Source: Gorsachius magnificus (Eukaryota; Chordata; Aves; Pelecaniformes; Ardeidae). Taken from it: DNA of 64,000 nt. The position numbers were made by a program, and so were the translations under genes. A model generated the notes under the pieces. That model did not search any database. It was not told the origin of the DNA and saw nothing but the letters and a program-made list of their open reading frames with translations. The first letter of the stretch is position 1, and each line of letters begins with the position of its first letter. The stretch lies in contig CM067085.1 in the NCBI GenBank assembly GCA_034008185.1, positions 75,318,275-75,382,274 on the forward strand, in the 5' to 3' direction. Positions 1-11,415 of the stretch are shown here, in pieces.

Positions 1-1855
1 GCAGATAAGTAAGCTAAATTGAAACCTTTTGGAACAAATACCTGTAAGTGCTTTAAATGGCACACGGTATTACAGAATTTCTGATGCTTCGTGCCTGTGA
101 ACTAATGTTTTAGTAATCACTTGGAATGGGGAAATGTAGAGGTGGCTACCATAGAGGTTTTAAAAAAAAATCAGTGCAGTCAGATCTATTAATACAAAAT
201 GGTGAAACACAGTCTGATCCAGCTAAACTTGTACGAAGAGCACTGTGGATAACAAACCGTAGATGTCATTGAGCTGATTTTGGTGCTTCCTTCGTCTTCG
301 TGTCTGGCTAGAGGTTTTTCTAATCTACTGTTAAAGAACTCTGGAAACTATGTTTTGCATATGATTGCCCAAGTAATTGTGTTTTGCCTATATGATATTT
401 GTGTTAATGGCAGTCTTGGTAGTCATTTTAAAATAAATGAAAATAGGGTTCCTAAATATCACTGTAACAGGAGGCAAATAGAACCATTACATATCATTAC
501 CGTAGTTTTAAAGGAGTCCCGAGTCCCCGAATTTTTGTCACTGGCATCGTAACATCCAAATACTTCCAGAGCGCTGGCTGTCGTCTTTCTCATTGCACAG
601 GCTCAGCCTGGGTTAAAAACAATGATCCTTGAGTACTTAATGAAGCCAGCTGCTTAGTATTACAGGATCAGCAAGTGCTCGCAGAGAATGTGATGTCATT
701 TCCCACCTGCTGAATGTTCTGAAATGTGTAGTTCCTTTCCTGGACAATTGCCGAGGGAACGGACTTTATTTTATGTGTGCATGTATAAGATCAGGAAACT
801 TGCTCAGAAGGAACGTTATAGGAGCGATGCTGTGCGAGAAGGAACGGTGCCGGTGCTTGCTTTGCAAAGGTTAACGTCACTGTACAGCGGAGTAGACTTC
901 TGAATTTTCTCTCAGGTGAACAGAAATTGTTGCCATCAGGTTTACGTGCTCCTGGTCGCTCACAGGGAACTGAAACATGGGAATAGTGAGAAATGCCACT
1001 TTCTAGTTACTTTCTGAGAAGAACTGTGTTATACAATAAATTATGTTGTGGTAAAATAGTATGAGTTACGTGAACTGAGAGATTCAGATGTCTTACCTAA
1101 TTTTTGAGGCATTTTTCATTTAATTTTTTCAATTATTTGTATGTGCAGTGTACATTGTGAGGCACGTTGTCTTCAAGCATGCAACATGCAGAAGCGACAC
1201 AAAGAGCACTAAGTGGCTATACTAAATCCTTACACCATTCGATGAAATGTCTCGCCATAATTTCTTTGAACACATTATGTATTTTCAGACTTAATTTGGG
1301 TGTTCTTGCATTAGGCTTACTTTGCCTGTAAAATGAATTACTGACCTAATGAAGTAAATAGAATGTTTTTTATATGTAAGTCGGTGTTTTACCTGTCCTT
1401 TGTTAAAAGTCAAAGGCTGTCTATCTCACAGAGGTTAGCATTTTGAGGACGGTCTGCATTTACCTGAGTGTTTTCCTTTCTGTATCCTGTTGTATCAGTG
1501 CTACACTATTATAAAATCTTTTCGTTGCAGGAACTTTGAAGTTAGACAGTAGCCTGTTATAAATAACAGCTGGCAGCTGATGGAGCGATCCTTAACTTTC
1601 AGGGGAGAGGAAAAAAGTGGCATAAACAATACATCCTGCTATTCATGCAATTTGTTCGTTAGGTTAAAAAACATACAAAGATCCAGAACATTTGCATTTT
1701 ATTAAATCCCTTTTACATAAACAATTTCTGTGCCTGATAAGGTGGCTATAAGCCTATTGCCTCAACACATCTCCCCTGCCTAGTACAGCTAAAACGTCGG
1801 AGTGCCTTTAAAAATGTTGCCTTATGCAGCTTAATGGAAAAAACAAAAAATGAAC

Positions 1856-2202
1856 TCTCTGAGGGGAGACCTGATCGCCCTCTACAACTACCTGAAGGAG
1901 GCTGTAGCGAGGTGGGGGTCGGCCTCTTCTCCCTGGTAACAGATGATAGGACGAGGGGAATGGCTTGAAGCTGCGCCAGGGCAGGTTTAGGTTGGACATT
2001 AGGAAAAACTTCTTCACCGAGAGGGTTGTCAGGCTCTGGAAGGGGCTGCCCAGGGAGGTGGTGGAGTCCTCATCCCTGGAGGGATTTAAAAGAAGGATAG
2101 ATGAGGTGCTTAGGGACAGGGTTTAGTGGTGGGATGGCAGTGCTGGGTTAACGGTTGGACTCGATGATCTTAAAGGTCTTTTCCAACTGAGGTGATTCTA
2201 TG
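1856..2202 (+). mobile_element. CR1 LINE, 5'-truncated 3' end
   Basis: The stretch begins with the GAGGGGAGACCTGAT motif typical of the end of CR1 ORF2. It runs through the usual TTAGGTTGGACATTAGGAAA segment and the GTCAGGCTCTGGAAGGGGCTGCCCAGGGA region, reaches the GGTTGGACTCGATGATCTTAAAGG box, and ends in GATTCTATG. This is the classic severely 5'-truncated copy of the chicken-repeat-1 retrotransposon found in bird genomes. It lies in sense orientation in the RPAP2 intron and is not coding-competent. Confidence 0.93.
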
Positions 2203-4019
2203 TTAGGGTAGAACCAGTAAAGTGTTTTGCAAATGTTCACTCAGCCTCCAGAGCCGTGCGAGGAGAGCACGAAGTGACACGAGGGGACTCCCCTGCGCAA
2301 CCTGGTCCCGAGGGCCTGACCCAACTCCCCGAGCACCGTCCTGGGCAGCAGCCGTGTTTGGGCTGGAGCAGCTTTAGCTGCGTCGCAGATGGTTTTCTGA
2401 GTTGCCAGTTGCCTGTTTGGATCCAACTCATTTGGGGGGGAAAAAAGAAAGAAAGGGGGGGAAAAAAAGGCAAATCCATTGTCTCTTTTTCAGTTGTCAG
2501 TAAGCACTTTTATCAAATGGTTGGAGAAACCCGTGTTACTGTAGGTGTGCTTTCCTTCTGCTGTTTGTTGTATCCGTCCGACTGCACCACAGTGAGATTT
2601 TGGCCCCATTAAAAGAGAATGGAAGTTGACTGTCTGGACACAAACTCTATGAAAAGTGTGTGTGGAAGGTGAACTTTAAAAGAAGAAAAATACCTATTTT
2701 GTGTAAGTATATACATAAACATGTATCAAAGAGAACATTTTTCTTGAACTGGCTTGTAGAAGCTGCGTAGGAAAAAGTGAAGGTAGGGGGAACAATTAAC
2801 AAAGTTAACTTTTGAAGGAACCTGAAGTTTTGCTGTGTACTTGGATTATGTAGGAACTCCAGTCGTTGATTTTTGAATCAGTGTTTGTAGCATTGATTTA
2901 AACGTAGTGGACAAAAATTTTAAACGATGAATAATTTAGTTTCTGTTGCCACCAGAGGATTAAAGTGTCTGTGCTGGATTCCGTGGACAAGTCAGTACAC
3001 AGTAATGAAAGGAAGTTAAATAATAAATAAACCATAAGTTGCACTTTAGCTACAAAATTCTTGTCTTTATGATGAGAATAGAATCTTCAGGCTACACCTA
3101 AAACTGGACCAGAAGTAGTTTTTTTTCCTCAGCAAGAAAACTGCCTGTTTATTTCTGTCAGTTGTTATCATTCAACACTGTGGGCTTTAGAGTGTTTTAT
3201 CTGTTGTTAAGAAAATAGAACATGGGAATAAATTTGGGGAGATTAAAGAAAATTGCTCCTGAATACTGACTTTGCTCTTTGACCAATAGGATGTGCAAAC
3301 AAAGGGCCCCAAATTAGAGGTTGCTTTATTTCAGAGTTGGAAATGGCACTCGGCATAATTACTTTTTTTTTTTTGGCACTAGTATCGTTTAATTGAAAAG
3401 AAGACTTAATTCCAGAGATATATTTAAATACTTGTGCATCTTGTTTGTAAGTTAGATGCTTCCAGTTCAAGATTCTCTGTCAAATATTAATGTCTTCTAA
3501 TGGAAAATGTTCACTCTGGAGACAGCCTTTTGCTTTTAAGGGGTTTTTTAAAATGTTGAGCTTTTAAACCGTGCTCAAACTAAAGTTACAAGTGGGGTTT
3601 TTTTTACTGAAACTGTGAGCTTAACAGCTAAATTACATAAGTTGAGGTCGTAATGTTTTCTAATTTCTGAGTGTATGTTAGAACAGTTTGATTGTGTCAC
3701 CGCTTGATTATAGCATAGGTTAACATTTTTTTATTTTTTTTTTAAGCTCCCTGGTGTTGCATCTTTAACTCACAACTATACTCACATTGTGCTTCAGATC
3801 AGCTTTCTGTCCGGTACTCACTTCTGCCTGATGGGTGCATTATGCTTTAAGTTCTGCGGAAATCCCTGCTGTGATCTGAGATGCTTCCCTAACAAAACTG
3901 CCATCCCTAGGCAAGCATGCGTATCCAGCCGTACGCTGGTAAGCAGGGGACTCTACCTCAAGTTAAGCAAGCAGTCGGTATATTGTGGAAAGCGTTCAGA
4001 ATTACAGTGATTGACTTAC

Positions 4020-4212
4020 TCTGCCAAAACATCTGAGCACCTTTCGGTAGGGGTCCGTGAAGTGGATGAACACAGCAAGCGTTTCAGTTCGCCCCATCGA
4101 CTGAAGCGCTGTTATTAAGCACTCGATACACTGGCGACACTCCAGTTGTACGGGCAGGCAGATGGTCTGCGGGCTGCAGTGCACATCTATTTCAATGAGT
4201 TTTATTGCTGAT
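4020..4212 (-). other. Exon-like open segment, unassigned, antisense to RPAP2
   Basis: On the minus strand an open frame of 64 complete codons ends exactly at a strong donor (GCAGA|GTAAGT, exon edge 4,020). It can begin at an acceptor-like GTTACAG|A (edge 4,212). The translation looks protein-like, is rich in Cys, and contains the stretches LPVQLECRQCIECLITAL and LAVFIHFTDPYRKVL. I cannot place it in a family with confidence. The polypyrimidine tract is poor, so the 5' edge is uncertain. It could be an exon of an unknown or nested gene, a decayed gene remnant, or a chance frame. Confidence 0.3.
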
Positions 4213-7200
4213 CTGTAACACTTGCTGTATTGACTCGGTCTAGCCATTTGTCTTAAACAAAACAATTACTTTTGTTTAATCAGTTGCGTTGGAGGCTTCC
4301 TTTGTAGGAACATGATTAAAATGGAATCCAAGACTGTATTCTATAAAACTGCTATATTAAAAGAATGGCATTTCTGATTAACATTTTTATTGCATTGCTA
4401 AGCCCAACAAATCTGTAACATAGGAGTAGTGCAAATATATTTGAAGTATTTAAAAGAAAACAAACCCCCACAAAGCCAAACCACCCTAGTCCTTGTGTGT
4501 TGATGCAGTAGAACATGTTATAATGGCATGGTTGTCCCCGTTCATTCATTTCACGTGGCTTTGTGTGTTTCTAGAGCATGCAGCTTGTTTTGATCCAATC
4601 CTTTATACCTTGTAGAAGCAATCGGAGATGATTTCCCTCATGATTTCAACTCAAAATGGTAGGTACAGAGCTGGGAAGAAGAGTACGTTAATACTCCTTG
4701 TAAATCTCAAAAGCAGTTGATTTTTAGGTAATATGGTCCCAAATGTTTACAAAAGAATATGTGGAGCAGAGAAGGCTGGAAATCTTGCAGTTTTATGGCC
4801 TTGTAACTTAATTCTTCTAAGTACCAATTAATTCTTCATAAAGATGGGCTGTCCTACATTCATGACTTCATTTTTCCAAATCGGGAATTGACTCGTAATA
4901 GTCTTGCAAGTGTGAGTTTTGAGTGGAAATTTTATAGACTTCTAAATTAATTTCCATTATCTGTGACCCACACGGTGGTGGTGTTCCCTGCTTTTGAATT
5001 AAAGACTTAGACTTCAGTAAGCTGCTCTGCTCTCAGATCCGTTTGATCACACGCACAAAAAGAGCACTGGACCTCCAAATGGTCCTTGCCAAATCCCAGC
5101 AACAAACTCTGATGTAGAGTTCCCATGACAATATTTTTCATTTGTGTCTGAATATTGGCAATACCCTGGAAGACTTTTAGTGTAAAGGGTTTTTCTATTC
5201 AGGTAGCGTTCTGTTTAATGCTTTCGTGTAGGAGTTGACCGGTAATGTTGAATGGCACTCCACAGAGCATCTCCTGCACCGTTGTTTATCGTGTTTTTTA
5301 GCATTGTTTCTCCTAAATCAGTCCTTGTTAACAATGTGACATGACTTTATGTCATAGTAATGGAGCAAATACGCATTAGCGTAGCGCTAACGGCGCATTG
5401 CTGGAATGGCTGATTGATCTCTCGGAACCTTTAGTAGCTTTGTTTAATCACCCGAACTGATGTTAGGGGCTTGTAAGCACTTTTACTCTTTGTTGAGTGT
5501 ACGTAGCCGAAGGTCTGGTAACGTGCACTAAAATGCTTGGGGGATGAGATTGCTCACAGCCACAGTCAAATTTGTCACTGTCCAAAGAGCAAAAATTGTA
5601 TTGGACTTCCTTGCAGGCAGGAACCCTTCGCCAGAGACTCCGGATGGCACCCTCCCCGTAGCACATCTGTCCTTGCCGAGGGGAAGGGGAAGAAAAAAAA
5701 AGCGCTGCCTGTAGTCGCTGCCAGCTCTTGCTTCGTTTCCATGTTCTGAAATGAGCGTTCAAGAAACTTTTGCGATCATTAGTGCAACTCCATCGCTCTG
5801 ACAGAAGAATAGATATCAGTCATCCTGGTTATGATGACCTTAAAAAATTAAGTCTTACATGCCTAAAACAAAAGATAGAAAGAAACTGAGAGAATTAAAA
5901 AGAAATACACTTTTATGTTATGATGATTATGTTAAGAGTCTTATTCACGGTGCTCAAATGCCTGTAACTGGTGAAAATGTGTATATCCAATTTTCCAAAG
6001 CTTTCTATGGAAGGACAGGCAGTGCTTGTCTGTTCCATCAGTCTGCTTTATAATCCTGTTCTTGTTCAAGTTCCAAGCATGCCGAACAAGGTAAGGGTCT
6101 GGAGCAGTTGTGCTCAGATCCATGGCTTCTGCCACGGTCAGTGGCTTTTATGGTTTTTTTAAGCTTCTAACATTAGAAAAAGTGAGGAAAACTGGCAATG
6201 CTTATCTTTTTCTAGGAGGAGCTTATAATTATTCTTTTGAGAATAAGCATACGGCTTTTCTTCATGAGTATACAAGTGCTTTGCATGATATTGGGTAAAT
6301 TTATGCGCACTCAAATTCTCAACACTTTTCATGTAACTTTAAGTGACTGATTTGGGGGAACGGAAAGGAGCTCATCTCTTAGGTGGTTGTGTTCTTACCC
6401 CTGTTCTCAGGCGTCTATTTCAGAGAGCTGCAACTGGCTGATACCACAGTGGTGGCTTTGAAAATTTAACTTTTTTCAAAGGGGATCACAGAATTCATCT
6501 TAAACAAAAAGTCCAGAAAGGTTTTCCTGAGGTCCACTATCCGAGGGGAGGATGGCACTGTACAATCAGGGGTTTTTTTAAGAAAGGATATTCACCCCTT
6601 TGGATAGGAAGCACCAGTTGGTGCTTTTAACTACGTAAAAATATTACTCCACCATTGTCTTGTCTGAGTGAATTCAGCTGTCTTGGTTAAGGTATGCATA
6701 GGTCTAAGAATAAGTTGTGCGCGCTACCATATCAATTAAATGAAATTTACTCCATATAATGTGGCTGACTTCTAAAAATATTTTAATTTCGTTTAAACTC
6801 CTAAACGTACTTGTCAATGTTTTTGTAAGGCGCCTAATTCATAGAAAGCTTGGATCTTGAGTTGAGCTATGTAAACATTTTGCGGTAGCCAGATGTTGTT
6901 TAATAGCTTGATAATAATAGCTTGGTCTTCACATGAATTTCACTTTTTTTTTTTTCCCCTTGAACATGTAACATATGTGGAATAGCCAGCAAATACGAAT
7001 TTTATCAATCAGATATAGCTTGACATTTTTAACACTTTTTAAACTTTAAAGACCTGTTTCCGGAAGGGGGAAACGACACTGTTTCATGAAGTCTGATATA
7101 TACTGTACTACTTTTCCATGAACTGAGCATGAATGTTTCCTTTTAACGGGTGTGCTGAAGGCCTTTGAAGCCTGGGCGTATGACTTTGGACAGTGACACT

Positions 7201-7488
7201 TATGTTTGTGTGCTTCTGTAGGTAACTGTGTTAAAATCACTTAATCCTTTAGATTTTCTTATATTTATTTGACTTTATTCACAAAAGTTTGTTCCACATT
7301 AATGCTGCGACATGTGAAAGAAGCAGTAGAAAAGCAGAATTGATAATTTTCTTTTCATCGTTGCAGTAGCCAGTTGTTATTGTTGTGGTCCCAAGTATCC
7401 TATTTCCTGTTTATATCCTACATCTTTTGAGGATGCTGCAGAGTTTCGAGGCAATTCCATGATCCTTGAACTGAAATCCTGTATATCA

Positions 7489-7746
7489 TTAAATTGAATT
7501 AGTCATGGTAGGTTCTTCAGAGATAGGGTCGTTGCAGCTTTCTATGACTTGCAGATATTGATTCCAAATACTGGTCTGGCTTATTTGCATATAATTATGG
7601 TTTAATTCAGTTAGCATTTCAGGCAAGGATGAGAGTGCAGCCCTTAATGCTCTGGTCTGCAGACCTCGAATATACATGGGACCAGTGTTACTCAGGGTGT
7701 GGAACTCCCCACTCCATGCAAGCAAGCAGCTTGGCGCTTGCTCCTC
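7489..7746 (-). other. Unassigned open frame, possible gene remnant
   Basis: A minus-strand frame is open for about 85 codons and ends in a stop at 7,489. Just upstream, a second frame is open from about 7,890 to 7,700. The two overlap around 7,750, as would happen if one base had been gained or lost in an older coding sequence. The residue composition is not strongly biased to low complexity, but no motif or family is recognised. It may equally be chance in AT-rich DNA. Confidence 0.15.
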
Positions 7747-10508
7747 TCACAGACAGCTGCTGCTTCTCCTCCAACAGAGTAGAAAAGTATTTGACGATAA
7801 TTGCTTTTCAGAGGACAAGATTGAGCATCATTTAAATGCCAAAAGGACACAGTTTTCCAACATGAAGGTGTTTGTACATCTGCTCATAAATGTTTAACAC
7901 GTCGTCCCATCTCAATGCAGTTTTTAACCAATTGCTAGAAACTTACATGTGCCTCTCTGAAATTGCTTTTTGATTTAGTCTCCTGCTTATCAGATAATTA
8001 ATAGCTTAATTAGTTTTTAAACAAAGTTCAGGTAAGCAAAAAAATTGATCCAGAGCTAAAACGTCAGGTTTTGTTTTGGGTTTGGCTTTTTTTTTTTTCT
8101 AAATTCTTATCTTAATATTTAATGCCTGGCAGTTCCTCTGGCAAGAGCAATACCTTTTTCTTTCTTAGTGTGGGCTATAGTAGCTACTCTTCAATCAGTG
8201 TGTCTTAAACAGGGGCTGATCATTAGGACATGTTTGTCATTCATGAAACTGTAATATCACAGACTGCAGTTAAAAAAAAAAAAAAAATTAAAAAATAGCG
8301 TGTAAGGTTCATGGTGTAAAGATTCTAGTGTTAGAGTATTACTTAAAACTACTCAAGTTTTCTGCTCTCTTTGAACATTAACGACCTTATTCACGTCCTC
8401 TTAAGCCTCAGGCAGGAGGAAGAAGATTCAGCTAAAAACACGTGTAAATCTGCCAGATTGCCAAGAGGGTGTTTTGCAACGTTACAGCCGCCTGGCGCCA
8501 GCCCGCAGGAAGTCACCACTGTTTATGCCACCAGCCCCTTCTCATATGTAACCTGCTTAATGCCGAGAAGGGCGAATTGAAGACCAGTAATAACCCATCT
8601 TCAGGTCTTTCTCCCACTATCCTTGTCTCCAGGCTCACGCTCTGGAATGGTCCCTCTGATCCTCTATCGGCCCTTCCTCTGCTTCCCTGCTGATAAAGCC
8701 TCGTAATGCAAAAATCGGCCCCCAAACTGTCAACCCTGGGCAGAGGCACTCGGCGGTACCAGTTTAGTGACTGCTATACTTCTCACCAGGAAAGAAACAG
8801 CTCGGTCCTGCCTGTCATGAAGGACATTACAAAAACGAGTGGCCTCAGCCCGAAAATCACAAATCCAACTGTGAGTGCTTCTCCTTTTGTGGGAGGGTTT
8901 ATACGGCAGAGCTTGTGCATAAGTCTCTCTGTTTCCACACCACGTCCCTACTTTGAGCATCAGTTCAAGTCCTTCCTCACCAAGTGTCAGCGTTGGATGG
9001 TTGAAACATTTAGCTAGATGTACGTACTGAAATGGAAACCAAAAAGAAACGGAAAACAATTTAACTCACTAAAAGTCTATTTATTAATCAAAATTTTTTG
9101 TAAATTTATTTTTGTATTAAGGGACTCTATTTACTGTGTCTTGTACGATCCTTTGTGTTCTATCACTATTTTGGCTTAATTTAAAAGAATCTTCTTTTAT
9201 ATGCAGCTTTCCTCAAGTGGAGACGGTTTTAATACCAGTGACTGCAGGGAGACTGATCCTGGTTGTTACTCACTCAAAGGCTTTCTGAGCTGGGAAGCTT
9301 TTAGGAAGCTGTGGGCTACCTTGAGTTTCTTATTACAAGAAGTACATCATTTCACAGGCGTATTCTAAGATAACTCTTTCCTATGTGGTACCAAAGGCAA
9401 TATTTCCCAAAATCCAGTATTCAAGACGAAGTAACTGTGGTTGGGATATGAGTTCTTGTTAAGTGATCTTGTCAGTAGCGTTTGAAGTTACTTAGCGTTC
9501 AGCATAAGCTTTAGTACTCAATTTTGTTCATTAAAGATTTTTATTTTTTTAAAATATTTGTGCTTAGGAAGTAGATTCAGCTGTTAGTACCTCTGCAGTA
9601 TTTTGCAACAGAATTATGAGCAAAAGAAAGGACTTTAGGATAAAAGTAGATTTGGATAAAATTAAAGCAGAGATGAAAACAGACAGCTCACCGTTTCACT
9701 TCGTGTCCCTACAGATATGATGTGTAGGTGATCTGCTTGGTGATAGCTCCCTCCAACCTGAGGAATGCGTTTTAGCAGCAACACTATGCATGTTTGGGGG
9801 GTTTTCGTTTGGTTTTGAGGATTATGCCTTCTGTTGCTGTTCCGGTTGGTTCTGGCACTAAATGCAATATACAGTAACGCGTGCCTCGCAGTTTCCATGA
9901 TTTCAGATGACAAGTAACATTCTCTTTGGGGATGTGCACGAGTGACCTATCTGTTTCCATTGCCTGTTCTCGTGTATATACTTTATTCTCCTCATTGGCG
10001 ACTACTTTCAGCTTCCGTTCATTGTAATTTTTAAAATCAGTGGAAACGGGATGAACTCCATCTACTCAGCAGTTCAGAAAATGGAAGATTTTCTGTAAAA
10101 TGTTGTTGCTAAATAGCAAATTTGGAAAGGGCAAGTATTGCTTGAATTTTTAAAGCTAAACTTCATGACCTGAGTTCAGAAATATAATTTCCTCCCTCTC
10201 GCCCCCCGCCTCTGATTCTCTTATTTTTCTGAAGCACTCTAAGGCTGCAGGCACTTCAAGCACTGAATTTTGTTATCAAAACAGAAAACAGTTTCACTAT
10301 AGCAAATCTTTGCTACAGTGTCAGCTTTAAAACTGAGGTTTAGTATCCCATATAAAAACTTTTCAATATTAAATTAGCTCTGTTCTAGTTTGGCCCGGCT
10401 TTCTTAAAGCCTATTTTTTAAACAGTTCAGTGTGTAGAAAGTATAATTTGAACTGCTTTCAGCTACATACTGTCAAAACTAAGAAATCAAAGTGCTCTGA
10501 TTACTCAC

Positions 10509-10686
10509 TCAAATTGCTCCTCGGTTTGAGAATTTAATTGATGTCTCATGTGCCCGCGTGCATCAAGTAAAATTAATAATGATACAAAATACCTCGATGT
10601 GTTCGGAGAAATCTCGGCACGCGGAACGGGGGGAAGAATCGTCCAGGTAAGTGACCCTCTTGAATGTCCGCATGGAGTTCGACAGC
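10509..10686 (-). other. Exon-like open segment, unassigned, antisense to RPAP2
   Basis: A minus-strand open segment is bounded by an acceptor-like TTAACAG|GC (edge 10,686) and a strong donor TTTGA|GTGAGT (edge 10,509). It holds 58 whole codons. Its 3' phase (two bases left over) is compatible with the 5' phase of the exon-like segment at 4,020-4,212. No family is recognised. The same DNA on the plus strand also carries a donor-like CAG|GTAAGT near 10,648, so the strand assignment is not secure. Confidence 0.2.
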
Positions 10687-11231
10687 CTGTTAAGTACAAC
10701 TTCTGCCAAGGAGCCCTGTTAATAATTTGTAGTTAAAATCTTCTTGGTTACTTTAAGATAGAATTTCATGGCTTTTACTTATTGTATTCATACAAAGAAC
10801 TGTACAACTTTCACAGTATGAATGTTTAGGAGCTTTTTGGTAAAGAAGAAAGTAGTGACTGATAGCTTTCCTTTTTTATGCGTAACTATATAACATTTTG
10901 CACTGTGTTCTGAAGCTTGCTTGTCTACGTTATGTAACATCAATATACAACTGATTAGAGGCATACAAACATCTAATTGGAGGGGGGTTTTATTTAGTTT
11001 CACTGCATCTTAATAAAAAAATCATATTTTGGTATGGGTCACATTGTACGCAATACATACTCTCTTACGCACTGTAACGAATCAAGTGTGACGTTGCAAA
11101 CTGCCTTTCTTCAATTCAGTTGTTCGAGCTCACAAGCTTTGCTTTTTTTACATCTGATGCTGGAAAGTCGCTTTTCTGTATCAATATATTTTGGGTTTTG
11201 TTGTTTTTTTGTGGTTTTTTTTTTTTTCCAG

Positions 11232-11415
11232 ATTGTCACAAATTACTCCACGTTTCAAGCATACTCAGGCGAGCCCAGTGTACACACAGTTCCTGACTAC
11301 CTTGCTGGAAGAACTGCATTTAAAAAATGAAGATCTGGAAAGTTTAACAAGAATATTTAGAAAAGACTGCCTACTTGAATGGTCAGTCAATTTTAAGCTA
11401 TTTTGCATGTTATAA
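11232..11415 (+). CDS. RPAP2: RPAP2, last coding exon (C-terminus)
   Basis: RPAP2 is the RNA polymerase II-associated phosphatase (Rtr1 family) that removes Ser5 phosphate from the RPB1 C-terminal domain and helps bring Pol II into the nucleus. This exon follows a poly-T/CCAG acceptor and starts with the third base of a split codon. It encodes the conserved extreme C terminus, including [16 protein letters not shown] followed by the IFR/DC tail, and matches what I know of vertebrate RPAP2. The catalytic zinc-finger domain lies upstream, outside the window. The frame stops with TAA at 11,413-11,415, giving a tail somewhat longer than the mammalian end. A GTCAGT after the conserved part could be a weak alternative donor. 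RPAP2 converges on GFI1, as in other tetrapods. Confidence 0.87.

Larger units (their letters stand above)
1..11231 (+). other. RPAP2: RPAP2 intronic sequence (left part of window)
   Basis: This AT-rich stretch precedes the last RPAP2 exon and ends in a long T-rich tract followed by a splice acceptor AG at 11,230-11,231. I found no other RPAP2 exon in it, so it is read as part of the last intron, although an unrecognised upstream exon cannot be excluded. It contains one CR1 copy (about 1,856-2,202), homopolymer runs (for example an A run near 8,272-8,287) and a GC-richer patch near 8,440-9,020. Several exon-like open frames on the minus strand are described separately. The rest shows nothing I can annotate. 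Confidence 0.6.

Noticed and set aside
5810..6090. Possible plus-strand exon ending at a donor-like AACAAG|GTAAGG
   Set aside because: Reading frames across it are broken by stops, and none resembles the RPAP2 protein as I know it. The donor alone is not enough.
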